Assembly: GCA_036417435.1 (NCBI GenBank)
Contig: CM070910.1
Span: forward strand, 79,282,784 to 79,346,783
Origin: Inia geoffrensis
Taxonomy: Eukaryota; Chordata; Mammalia; Artiodactyla; Iniidae
Reading direction: 5' to 3'
DNA: 64,000 nt
Shown here: positions 27,392-39,622 of the stretch, piece by piece
How the letters are laid out: every line of letters begins with the position of its first letter
Numbering within the stretch: the stretch's first letter is position 1
The notes under the pieces: model-generated
Seen by the model: the letters and a program-made list of their open reading frames with translations, nothing else
Database searches by the model: none
What the model was told of the DNA's origin: nothing
Translations under genes and position numbers: made by a program

Positions 27392-29146
27392 TTACGTCCA
27401 TTTCGTTGAGCAAGGAGTATGTCTTGTCTAATATATACTTAGCTTATGGAACGGTATCTGTACTAATGTCAACCTCTGGTTTTATGCAGCCGCCCCACTC
27501 TCCTTTCCCCTTAAGAAAGCATAAGTTTCTTTTGTAAATGTGAGACTCTGTTGTGTTTTGTAATGCAGTTCATGCGTAGCCGTGTTTACATTCCTGGTAT
27601 TAGTGATATCTTATGATGTTTCTTTTTCTGTGTGACTTATTTCACTTAGAACCATCATACCTAAATCCACTCATTTATGCTGCTACTGTCCCGATGCCAT
27701 TGATTTTATTGTTGAGTGATATTCCATTGTAGGTAAGTACCACAACTTCTATATCCATTTTTCTCTTTCTGGGATATGAAAGTTGTACCATACGCAAGGT
27801 TCTCGTAAAGAGAGCAGCCCCCAACTTTGGTGTAGCCTTGTCTTTTTCATTTAAATTATCCGAATCCATAGTACCATAAGTGGAAGTGCCCTGGGCTCTG
27901 TAGCTTGTTTTTTAATTTGTTCCAGGAAACACCATACACTTATGCTGAGTGACTGTTAGCAATTTATATCCCGCAAATCAGCATAACAAGGCTGCTTGTT
28001 CTCCATGGCCTGTTCTCCCTCTCTGGATTTTACACTATTTTTCGACGGCCCTTTTAGCAGTGGGAAGTGAGATTTCATTGTAGTGCGGATTTCCACTGCA
28101 GGTTTCCTTGGATGGCCAAAAAGGGCGTATGCGTTTTCTCCTGAATATATTCAGGAAAAAACGCATATAAAAACGCATACGCCCTTTTTGTCCAAGTGCA
28201 TCACTGTCGAAGTGCTGCCTCTTTTCCTATGCTTTTAGGGCAATTCTAATCTACCACCTGTTATCTGTTTTCTGCAATTCTGCCTCATGTTCAAGTCCTC
28301 TTCACAGCCTGCCTTCAATAAATTTTGGGATGATAGTGGTCATTTGTAACTGCAGGATTGTGAATTACAGTGCCCCTAAGCTCCTTTGTTCAACTCGCCT
28401 TCTTGTGTGCTGACCGCAAAAGCAAAGAATTGCTTCAGGGCCTAATCTGGTTCCCGCACGGCACGCTGAGCCTTTGCTGAATACTTCTTCCACATGGGAA
28501 ATCAGAGTACAATGTGTCCGTCCAAAGACATAGAGTTAGTTGCTCATTGGTTCTCCATATTCCTGTTCATCTTCCGCAGAAATTGCAAAGTTTCCCAAAC
28601 AAGAGGTTAAAGGCACTGACTCTCCAAGTGTGGAGTGTGTTAATAAAGCATCTGGAATGGCGAACCCGAGTACCTGGGGGTGAAAATTGAGATGAGATTT
28701 AGAAATTTTGCTTGGTCACTTTGTGGACCGTATTCTGGGTTCTCCATGCATATTTAACTTAAGGTTAAATCACTTAAATCTGGAGATTTGGGACCATGGA
28801 ATGAGTACCATGCACTATTACATGAAAGGGTCTACATTCGCTCACCAAACCTCACCAATCTTATCAGCCCCAAGTGTCCAGCATTATATCTCCCGCACCT
28901 GTGGATGTAGAGGTGGTAAATCCATGTTTGATGCAAGCTCTGAATGAATTATTTAACAATTTCTCTCTATTTCACAGTCATTGTGTTTTGTTTTTAAAAT
29001 TTATTTTTATAATGGGATTTACCTTATATTCACTGTTGTGTTTATGCTGTTGTACACACACATGATTCTCATACGGAGACCTATAAACATATGGGTTTTA
29101 AGTTTCTTTGTAGTCAGGTATATTCCTAGGCATTGATTAAGGGGTG
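27392..29146 (+). repeat. Monomer U16, class A, variant G with S-type tail
   Basis: 1755 bp. Palindrome 28113-28195. G marker (ttttagggcaattc), but the tail from about 28690 carries the atatttaacttaagg variant of U7 and U13. The cacgtg motif is lost (ccacatggg). Confidence 0.95.
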
Positions 29147-30902
29147 TTACGTCCATTTCGTTGAGCAAGGAGTATGTCTTGTCTAATATATACTTAGCTT
29201 ATGGAACGGTATCTGTACTAATGTCAACCTCTGGTTTTATGCAGCCTCCCCACTCTCCTTTCCCCTTAAGAAAGCATAAGTTTCTTTTGGAAATGTGACA
29301 CTCTGTTGTGTTTTGTAATGCAGTTCATGCATAGCCGTGTTTACATTCCCGGTATTAGTGATATCTTATGATGTTTCTTTTTCTGTGTGACATATTTCAC
29401 TTAGAACCATCATACCTAAATCCACTCATTTATGGTGCTACTGTCCCGATGCCATTGATTTTATTGTTGAGTGATATTCCATTGTAGGTAAGTACCACAA
29501 CTTCTATATCCATTTGTCTCTTTCTGGGATATGAAAGTTGTACTATATGCAATGTTCTCGTAAACAGAGCAGCCCCCAACTTTAGTGTGGCCTTGTCTTT
29601 TTCATTTAAATTATCCGAATCTATAGCACCATAAGTGGAAGTGCCCTGGGCTCTGCAGCTTGTTTTTTAATTTGTTCCAGGAAACACCATACACTTATGC
29701 TGAGTGACTATTAGCAATTTATATCCCGCCCATCAGCATAACAAGGCTGCTTGTTCTCCATGGCCTGTTCTCCCTCTCTGGATTTTACACTATTTTTCGA
29801 CCGCCCTTTTAGCGGTGGGAAGTGAGATTTCATTGTAGTGCGGATTTCCACTGCAGGTTTCCTTGGATGGCCAAAAAGGGAGTATGCGTTTTCTCCTGAA
29901 TATATTCAGGAAAAAACGCATATAAAAACGCATACGCCCTTTTTGTCCAAGCGCATCACTGTCGAAGTGCTGCCTCTTTTCCTATGCGTTCATAGCAATT
30001 CTAATCTACCACCTGTTATCTGTTTTCTGCAATTCTGCCTCATGTTCAATGTCTCTTCACAGCCTACCTTCAATAAATTTTGGGATGATAGTGGTCATTT
30101 GTAACTGCAGGATTGTGAATTACAGTGCCCCTAAGCTCCTTTGTTCAACTCGCCTTCTTCTGTGTTGACCGCAAAAGCAAAGAATTGCTTCAGGCCCTAA
30201 TCTGGTTCCCGCACGGCACGCTGAGCCATTGCTGCATACTTCTTCCACGTGTGAAATCAGAGTACAATGTGCCCGTCCAAAGACATAGAGTTAGTTGCTC
30301 ATTGGTTCTCCATATTCCTGTTCATCTTCCACAGAAATTGCAAAGTTTCCCAAACAAGAGGTTAAAGGCACTGACTCTCCTAGTGGGGAGTGTGTTAATA
30401 AAGCATCTGGAATGGCGAACCCGAGTACCAGGGGGTGAAAATTGAGATGAGTTTTAGAAATTTTGCTTGGTCACTTTGTGGACCATATTCTGGGTTCTCC
30501 ATGCACATTTTAGCTTAAGGATAAATCACTTAAACCTGGAGATTTGGTACCATGGAATGAGTACCATGCACTATTACATGAAAGGGTCTGCATTCTCTCA
30601 CGAAACCTCACCAATCTTATCAGCCCCAAGTGTCCACCCTTATATCTCCCCCTCCTGTGGATGTAGAGGTGGTAAATCCAAGTTTGATGCAAGCTCTGAA
30701 TGAATTATTTAACAATTTCTCTCTATTTCACAGTCTTTGTGTTTTGTTTTTAAAATTTATTTTTATAATGGGATTTACCTTATATTCACTGCTGTGCTTA
30801 TGCTGTTGTACACACACATGGTTCTCTTACGGAGACCTATAAATATATGGGTTTTCAGTTTCTTTGTACTCAGGTATATTCCTAGACATTGATTAAGGGG
30901 TG
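29147..30902 (+). repeat. Monomer U17, class A, variant N
   Basis: 1756 bp. Palindrome 29868-29950. The tail carries cccctcctgtgg near 30648, shared with U8 tail. Confidence 0.95.
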
Positions 30903-32658
30903 TTAAGTCCATTTCGTTGAGTAAGGAGTATGTCTTGTCTAATATATACTTAGCTTATGGAACGGTATCTGTACTAATGTCAACCTCTGGTTTCATGCAG
31001 CCGCCCCACTCTCCTTTCCCCTTAAGAAAGCATAAGTTTCTTTTGTAAATGTGAGACTCTGTTGTGTTTTGTAATGCAGTTCATGCGTAGCCATGTTTAC
31101 ATTCCTGGTATTAGTGATATCTTATGATGTTTCTTTTTCTGTGTGACTTATTTCACTTAGAACCATCATACCTAAATCCACTCATTTATGCTGCTACTGT
31201 CCCGATGCCATTGATTTTATTGTTGAGTGATATTCCATTGTAGGTAAGTACCACAACTTCTATATCCATTTTTCTCTTTCTGGGATATGAAAGTTGTACC
31301 ATACGCAAGGTTCTCGTAAACAGAGCAGCCCCCAACTTTGGTGTGGCCTTGTCTTTTTCATTTAAATTATCCGAATCCATAGCACCATAAGTGGAAGTGC
31401 CCTGGGCTCTGTAGCTTGTTTTTTAATTTGTTCCAGGAAACACCATACACTTATGCTGAGTGACTGTTAGCAATTTATATCCCGCACATCAGCATAACAA
31501 GGCTGCTTGTTCTCCATGGCCTGTTCTCCCTCTCTGGATTTTACACTATTTTTCGACGGCCCTTTTAGCAGTGGGAAGTGAGATTTCATTGTAGTGCGGA
31601 TTTCCACTGCAGGTTTCCTTGGATGGCCAAAAAGGGCGTATGCGTTTTCTCCTGAATATATTCAGGAAAAAGCACATATAAAAACGCATACGCCCTTTTT
31701 TTCCAAGTGCATCACTGTTGAAGTGCTGCCTCTTTTCCTATGCTTTCAGGGCAATTCTAATCTACCACCTGTTATCTGTTTTCTGCAATTCTGCCTCATG
31801 TTCAAGTCCTTTTCACAGCCTGCCTTCAATAAATTTTGGGATGATAGTGGTCATTTGTAACTGCAGGATTGTAAATTACAGTGCCCCTAAGCTCCTTTGT
31901 TCAACTCGCCTTCTTGTGTGCTGACCGCAAAAGCAAAGAATTGCTTCAGGGCCTAATGTGGTTCCCGCACGGCACGCTGTGCCTTTGCTGAATGCTTCTT
32001 CCATCTGGGAAATCAGAGTACCATGTGCCCGTCCAAAGACATAGAGTTAGTTGCTCATTGGTTCTCCATATTCCTGTTCATCTTCCGCAGAAATTGCAAA
32101 GTTTGCCAAACAAGAGGTTAAAGGCACTGACTCTCCAAGTGGGGAGTGTGTTAATAAATCATCTTGAATGGCGAACCCGAGTACCAGGGGGTGAAAATTG
32201 AGATGAGTTTTAGAAATTTTGCTTGGTCACTTTGTGGACCATATTCTGGGTTCTCCATGCACATTTTAGCTTAAGGATAAATCACTTAAACCTGGAGATT
32301 TGGTACCATGGAATGAGTACCATGCACTATGACATGAAAGGGTCTGCATTCTCTCACGAAACCTCACCAATCTTATCAGCCCCAAGTGTCCACCCTTATA
32401 TCTCCCCCACCTGTGGATGTAGAGGTGGTAAATCCAAGTTTGATGTAAGCTCTGAATGAATTATTTAACAATTTCTCTCTATTTCACAGTCTTTGTGTTT
32501 TGTTTTTAAAATTTATTTTTATAATGGGATTTACCTTATATTCACTGCTGTGCTTATGCTGTTGTACACACACATGGTTCTCTTACGGAGACCTATAAAT
32601 ATATGGGTTTTAAGTTTCTTTGTACTCAGGTATATTCCTAGGCATTGATTAAGGGGTG
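30903..32658 (+). repeat. Monomer U18, class A, variant G with U9-like head
   Basis: 1756 bp. Palindrome 31624-31706. The head shares ggtttcatgcagccgcc and cgtagccatg with U9. cacgtg is lost (ccatctggg). The tail has the ggaccatattctgg form typical of N units. Confidence 0.95.
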
Positions 32659-34414
32659 TTACGTCCATTTCGTTGAGCAAGGAGTATGTCTTGTCTAATA
32701 TATACTTAGCTTATGGAACGGTATCTGTACTAATGTCAACCTCTGGTTTTATGCAGCCGCCCCACTCTCCTTTACCCTTAAGAAAGCATAAGTTTCTTTT
32801 GTAAATGTGAGACTCTGTTGTGTTTTGTAATGCAGTTCATGCGTAGCCGTGTTTACATTCATGATATTAGTGATATCTTATGATGTTTCTTTTTCTGTGT
32901 GACTTATTTCACTTAGAACCATCATACCTAAATCCACTCATTTATGCTGCTACTGTCCCGATGCCATTGATTTTATTGTTGAGTGATATTCCATTGTAGG
33001 TAAGTACCACAACTTCTATATCCATTTTTCTCTTTCTGGGATATGAAAGTTGTACCATACGCAATGTTCTCGTAAACAGAGCAGCCCCCAACTTTGGTGT
33101 GGCCTTGTCTTTTTCATTTAAATTATCCAAATCTATAGCACCATTAGTGGAAGTGCCCTGGGCTCTGTAGCTTGTTTTTTAATTTGTTCCAGGAAACACC
33201 ATACACTTATGCTGAGTGACTGTTAGCAATTTATATCCCGCCCATCAGCATAATAAGGTTGCTTGTTCTCCATGGCCTGTTCTCCCTCTCTGGATTTTAC
33301 ACTATTTTTCGACCGCCCTTTTAGCGGTGGGAAGTGAGATTTCATTGTAGTGCGGATTTCCACTGCAGGTTTCCTTGGATGGCCAAAAAGGGAGTATGAG
33401 TTTTCTCCTGAATATATTCAGGAAAAAACGCATATAAAAACGCATACGCCCTTTTTGTCCAAGTGCATCACTGTCGAAGTGCTGCCTCTTTTCCTATGCG
33501 TTCAGAGCAATTCTACTCTACCACCTGTTATCTGTTTTCTGCAATTCTGCCTCATGTTCAATGTCTCTTCACAGCCTACCTTCAATAAATTTTGGGATGA
33601 TAGTGGTCATTTGTAACTGCAGGATTGTGAATTACAGTGCCCCTAAGCTCCTTTGTTCAACTCGCCTTCTTCTGTGTTGACCGCAAAAGCAAAGAATTGC
33701 TTCAGGCCCTAATCTGGTTCCCGCACAGCACGCTGAGCCATTGCTGAATACTTCTTCCACGTGGGAAATCAGAGTACAATGTGCCCGTCCAAAGACATAG
33801 AGTTAGTTGCTCATTGGTTCTCCATATTCCTGTTCATCTTCCACAGAAATTGCAAAGTTTCCCAAACAAGAGTTTAAAGGCACTGACTCTCCTAGTGGGG
33901 AGTGTGTTAATAAAGCATCTGGAATGGCGAACCCGAGTACCAGGGGGTGAAAATTGAGATGAGTTTTAGAAATTTTGCTTGGTCACTTTGTGGACCATAT
34001 TCTGGGTTCTCCATGCACATTTTAGCTTAAGGATAAATCACTTAAACCTGGAGATTTAGTACCATGGAATGAGTACCATGCACTATTACATGAAAGGGTC
34101 TGCATTCTCTCACGAAACCTCACCAATCTTATCAGCCCCAACTGTCCAGCCTTATATCTCCCCCAACTGTGGATGTAGAGGTGGTAAATCCAAGTTTGAT
34201 GCAAGCTCTGAATGAATTATTTAACAATTTCTCTCTATTTCACAGTCTTTGTGTTTTGTTTTTAAAATTTATTTTTATAATGGGATTTACCTTATATTCA
34301 CTGCTGTGCTTATGCTGTTGTACACACACATGGTTCTCTTACGGAGACCTATAAATATATGGGTTTTAAGTTTCTTTGTACTCAGGTATATTCCTAGGCA
34401 TTGATTAAGGGGTG
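32659..34414 (+). repeat. Monomer U19, class A, variant N, last complete A unit
   Basis: 1756 bp. Palindrome 33380-33462, the last one with the 12-bp insertion. It shares rare variants with U9 after the palindrome (ttctactctacc near 33510, ccccaactgtcc near 34135). Confidence 0.95.
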
Positions 34415-36150
34415 TTAAGTCCATTTCGTTGAGCAAGGAGTATGTCTTGTCTAATATATACTTAGCTTATGGAACGGTATCTGTACTAATGTCAACCTCT
34501 GGTTTTATGCAGCCGCCCCACTCTCCTTTCCCCTTAAGAAAGCATAAGTTTCTTTTGTAAATGTGAGACTCTGTTGTGTTTTGTAATGCAGTTCATGCGT
34601 AGCCGTGTTTACATTCCCGGTATTAGTGATATCTTATGATGTTTCTTTTTCTGTGTGACTTATTTCACTTAGAACCATCATACCTAAATCCACTCATTTA
34701 TGCTGCTACTGTCCCGATGCCATTGATTTTATTGTTGAGTGATATTCCATTGTAGGTAAGTACCACAACTTCTATATCCATTTTTCTCTTTCTGGGATAT
34801 GAAAGTTGTGCCATAATCAAGGTTCCCGTACACAGAGCAGCCCCAAACTTTGGTGTGGCTCTGTCTTTTTCATTTAAATTTTCCGAATCTATAGCACCAT
34901 AAGTGGAAGTGCCCTAGGCTCTCTAGCTTGGTTTTTTCTTTGTTCCTGGAAACACCATCCACTTCTCCAGAGTGGCTGTTGGCAATTTACATCCCGCCCA
35001 TCAGCATAACAAGGCTGACGGTTCTGAATGGCCTGTCCTGCCCCTCTGGATTTTACACTTTTTTCGGACGGCCCTTTTGATCGGTGCGAAGTGAGACTTC
35101 ATTGCAGTGCGGATTTCCATTGCAGGCTTCCTTGGTTTTCCAAAAAGACGTATGCGTTTTTTCCTGAATATATTCAGGAAAAAACGCATATGCCCTTTTT
35201 GTCCAAGTCCATCACTATCGAACTGCTGCCTCTTTTCCTACGCTTTCAGAGCAATTCTTATCTACCACCTGATATCTGGTTTCTGCAATTCTGAGTCGCG
35301 TTTAAGTCCCCTTCACAGCCTTCCTTCAATAAATTTTTGGATGATAGGTGTCATTTGGAACTCTGCAGGATTGTGAGTTACAGTGCCAAAAATCTTCTTT
35401 TCTCAACTCGCTTTCTTGTGAGCTGACCGCAAACCCGAAGAATTGCTTCAGGCCCTAATCTCATTCCGGTATGGCATTCTGAGCCTTTGGTGAATTCTTC
35501 TTCCTGTAGGATAATTAGAGTTCAATGTGCCCGTCCAAACACATCGAGTTAGCCGCTCATTGGTTCTCCTTATTCCTGATCATCTTCCACAGAAATTGCA
35601 AACTGTGCCAAACAAGAGGTCAAAGGCACTGACTCTCCAAGAGGGGAGAATGTTAATATCGCATCTGGAACGGCAAACTCCAGTATCACGGGGTGAAATT
35701 GGCGATGAGCTTTAGAAATTTTGCCTGATCACTTCGTGGACCCTATTCTGGGTTTTCCATGCATATTTTAGCTGAAGGATAAATCCCTTAAACGTGGAGA
35801 TTTGGGACCCGTGGAATGGGAACCATGCACCATTACCTCAAAGGGTCTGCATTCCCTCACCAATAGTATCAGCCCCAAGTGTCCAGTCTTATCTCTCCCA
35901 CAGCTGTGGATGTAAAGGTCGGAAATCCAAGATTCCTCACAAGCCCTGAAGGACTTATTTAAGAATTTCTCTCTACTTCACAGTCCTTGTGTTTTCCTTT
36001 TCAAATTTATTTTTATAAGGGGATTTAGCTTATTTTCACTACTGTGTTTATACCCCTGTACACAAATGATTTTCTTATGGAGACCTATAAATGTATGGGT
36101 TTTAAGTTTATTCATAGTCAGGTATATTCCTAGGTTTTGAATACGGGGTG
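34415..36150 (+). repeat. Monomer U20, A/B chimera
   Basis: 1736 bp. The head is class A through gggatatgaaagttgt (to about 34809). From atcaaggttcccgtacacag (34815 on) the unit is class B: no 12-bp insertion, 10-bp deletion present near 35850. The palindrome at 35136-35206 has a damaged left arm (ttttccaaaaagacg). Confidence 0.92.
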
Positions 36151-37886
36151 TTGAGTCCATTTGGTTGAGCAAGGAGTAGGTCTTGTCTAATATATATTTG
36201 GCTTATGGAATGGTATCTGTCCTAATGTCAACCTCTGGTTCTATGCAGCCTCCCCACTCTCCTTTCCCCTTAAACAAGCATAAGTTTCTCTTGTAAATGT
36301 GAGACTCTGTTGTGTTATGTAATGCAGTTCATGCGTAGCCGTGTTTACATTCCCGGTATTAGTGATATCTTATGATGTTTCTTTTTCTGTGTGTCTTATT
36401 TCACTTAGAATCATCTTAACTAAATCCACTCATTATGCTGCTACTGGTCTGTTGCCATTGATTTCATTGTCGAGTGATATTCCTTTGTAGGGATGGACCA
36501 CAGCTTCTATATCCATTTTTCTCTTTCTGGGCTATTGAAGTTGTACCATAGTCAAGGTTCCCGTACATAGAGCAGCCCCAAACTTTGGTGTGGCTCTGTC
36601 TTTTTCATTTAAATTTTCCGAATCTATAGCACCATAAGTGGAAGTGCCCTAGGCTCTCTAGCTTGGTTTTTTCTTTGTTCCAGGAAACACCATCCACTTC
36701 TCCAGAGTGGCTGTTGGCAATTTCCATCCCGCCCATCAGCATAACAAGGCTGACCGTTCTGAATGGCCTGTCCTGCCCCTCTGGATTTTACACTTTTTTC
36801 GGACGGCTCTTTTGATCGGTGGGAACTGAGACTTCATTGTAGTGCGGATTTTCATTGCAGGCTTGCTTGGTTGGCCAAAAAGGGCGTATGTGTTTTTTCC
36901 TGTATATATTCAGGAAAAAACGCATACGCCCTTTTTGGCCAAGTGCATCACTGTCGAAGTCCTGCCTCTTTTCCTATGCTTTCAGAGCAATTCTTATCTA
37001 CCACCTGATATCTGGTTTCTACAATTCTGCGTCGCGTTCAAGTCCTCTTCACAGCCTTCCTTCAATAAATTTTTGGATGATAGGTGTCATTTGGAACTCT
37101 GCCGGATTGTGAGTTACAGTGCCAAAAATCTCCTTTTCTCAACTCGCTTTCTTGTGAGCTGACCGCAAAACCGAAGAATTGATTCAGGCCCTAATCTCGA
37201 TCCGGTATGGCACGCTGAGCCTTTGGTGACTTCTTCTTCCTGTAGGGAAATCAGAGTTCAATGTGCCCGTCCAAACACATCGAGTTAGCCGCTCATTGGT
37301 TCTCGTTATTCCTGTTCATCACCCTCGGAAATTGCAAACTGTGCCAAACAAGAGTTCAAAGGCACTGACTCTCCAAGTGGGGAGAATGTTAATATCGCAT
37401 CTTGAACGGCAAACTCCAGTATCACGGGGCGAAAATGGCGATGTGTTCTAGAAATTTTCCCTGATCACTTCGTGCACCATATTCTGGGTTTTCCATGCAT
37501 ATTTTAGCTGAAGGATAAATCCTTTAAACTTGGAGATTTGGGATCCGTGGAATGGGAACCATGCACCATTACCTCAAAGGGTCTGCATTCCCTCACCAAT
37601 AGTATCAGCCCCAAGTGTCCAGTCTTATCTCTCCCACAGCTGTGGATGTAGAGGTGGTAAATCCAAGATTCCTCACAAGCCCTGAAGGACTTATTTAAGA
37701 ATTTCTCTATATTTCACAGTCCTTGTGTTTTCTTTTTCAAATTTATTTTTATAAGGGGATTTAGCTTATTTAACCTGCTGTGTGCATGCTGCTGTACACA
37801 TATGATTTTCTTATGGAGACCTATAAATGTATGGGTTTTAAGTTTATTCATAGTCAGGTATATTCCTAGGTTTTGAATACGGGGTG
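36151..37886 (+). repeat. Monomer U21, class B, variant P
   Basis: 1736 bp. Palindrome 36871-36942 (left arm with gtatgtg, centre tgtatatattc). P markers: gtcgaagtcctgcc after the palindrome and tttaacctgctgtgtgcatg in the tail. Confidence 0.95.
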
Positions 37887-39622
37887 TTGAGTCCATTTGG
37901 TTGAGCAAGGAATAGGTCTTTTCTTATATATATTTGGCTTATGGAATGGTATCTGTCCTAATGTCAACCTCTGGTTCTATGCAGCCTCCCCACTGTCCTT
38001 TCCCCTTAAGCAAGCATAAGTTTCTTTTGTAAATGTGAGACTCTGTTGTGTTTTGTAATGCAGTTCATGCGTAGCCGTGTTTACATTCCCGATATTAGTG
38101 ATATCTTATGATGTTTCTTTTTCTGTGTGCCTTGTTTCGCTTAGAATCATCGTAACTAAATCCACTCATTATGCTGCTACTGGTCTGTTGCCATTGATTT
38201 CATTGTTGAGTGATATTCCATTGTAGGGATGTACCACAGCTTCAATATCCATTTTTCTCCTTCTGGGCTATTGAAGTTGTACCATAGTCAAGGTTCCCGT
38301 ACACAGAGCAGCCCTAAACTTTGGTGTGGCTGTGTCTTTTTCATTTAAATTTTCCGAATCTATAGCACCGTAAGTGGAAGTGCCCTAGGCTCTCTAGCTT
38401 GGTTTTTTCTTTGTTCCTGGAAACACCATCCACTTCTCCAGAGTGGCTGTTGGCAATTTACATCCCGCCCATCAGCATAACAAGGCTGACGGTTCTGAAT
38501 GGCCTGTCCTGCCTCTCACGATTTTACACTTTTTTCGGACGGTCCTTTTGATCGGTGCGAAGTGAGACTTCATTGTAGTGCGGATTTCCATTGCAGGCTT
38601 GCTTGGTTGGCCAAAAAGGGCGTATGCGTTTTTTCCTGAATATATTCAGGAAAAAACACATACGCCCTTTTTGGCCAAGTGCATCACTGTCGAACTGCTG
38701 CCTCTTTTCCTACGCTTTCAGAGCAATTCTTATCTACCACCTGATATCTGGTTTCTGCAATTCTGCGTCGCGTTTAAGTCCTCTACACACCCTTCCTTCA
38801 ATAAATTTTGGGATGATAGGAGTCATTTGGAACTCTGCAGGATTGTGAGTTACAGTGCCAAAAATCTCCTTTTCTCAACTCGCTTTCTTGTGAGCTGACC
38901 GCAAACCCGAAGAATTGCTTCAGGCCCTAATCTCATTCCGGTACGGCATGCTGAGCCTTTGGTGAATTCTTCTTCCTGTAGGATAATTAGAGTTCAATGT
39001 GCCCGTCCAAACACATCGAGTTAGCCGCTCATTGGTTCTCCTTATTCCTGATCATCTTCCACAGAAATTGCAAACTGTGCCAAACAAGAGGTCAAAGGCA
39101 CTGACTCTCCAAGTGGGGAGAATGTTAATATCGCATCTGGAACGGCAAACTCCAGTATCACGGGGTGAAATTGGCGATGAGCTTTAGAAATTTTGCCTGA
39201 TCACTTAGTGGACCCTATTCTGGGTTTTCCATGCATATTTTAGCTGAAGGATAAATCCCTTAAACGTGGAGATTTGGGACCCGTGGAATGGGAACCATGC
39301 ACCATTACCTCAAAGGGTCTGCATTCCCTCACCAATAGTATCAGCCCCAAGTGTCCAGTCTTATCTCTCCCACAGCTGTGGATGTAAAGGTCGGAAATCC
39401 AAGATTCCTCACAAGCCCTGAAGGACTTATTTAAGAATTTCTCTCTACTTCACAGTCCTTGTGTTTTCCTTTTCAAATTTATTTTTATAAGGGGATTTAG
39501 CTTATTTTCACTACTGTGTTTATACCCCTGTACACAAATGATTTTCTTATGGAGACCTATAAATGTATGGGTTTTAAGTTTATTCATAGTCAGGTATATT
39601 CCTAGGTTTTGAATACGGGGTG
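37887..39622 (+). repeat. Monomer U22, class B, variant Q
   Basis: 1736 bp. Palindrome 38607-38678, one right-arm mismatch (aaaacacatac). Q markers: gtcgaactgctgcc and tail ttttcactactgtgtttatac. Confidence 0.95.

Larger units (their letters stand above)
22126..32658. repeat. Higher-order hexamer copy 2 (S-Y-N-G-N-G)
   Basis: U13 S, U14 Y, U15 N, U16 G, U17 N, U18 G repeat the order of U7-U12. The block from about U7 palindrome to U8 tail matches that from U13 palindrome to U14 tail best, including rare tail variants. U15 head, U16 tail and U18 tail match units outside this register, which points to later conversion. Confidence 0.6.
6321..34800. repeat. Class A satellite domain (U4-U19 and head of U20)
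   Basis: Sixteen homogeneous units, nearly all 1755-1757 bp. All share a 12-bp insertion in the right palindrome arm that makes a second acgcat block. They also share agtgcccctaagctcc after the palindrome, and most have ccacgtggg about 420 bp after the anchor. The 10-bp class B deletion is absent throughout. Sub-variants are ordered (see the hexamer entries). Confidence 0.93.
36151..39622. repeat. P-Q dimer, copy 1
   Basis: U21 (P) and U22 (Q) form a 3472-bp dimer. Each matches the unit two places on (U23, U24) better than its direct neighbour, judged by the post-palindrome and tail markers. Confidence 0.75.
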
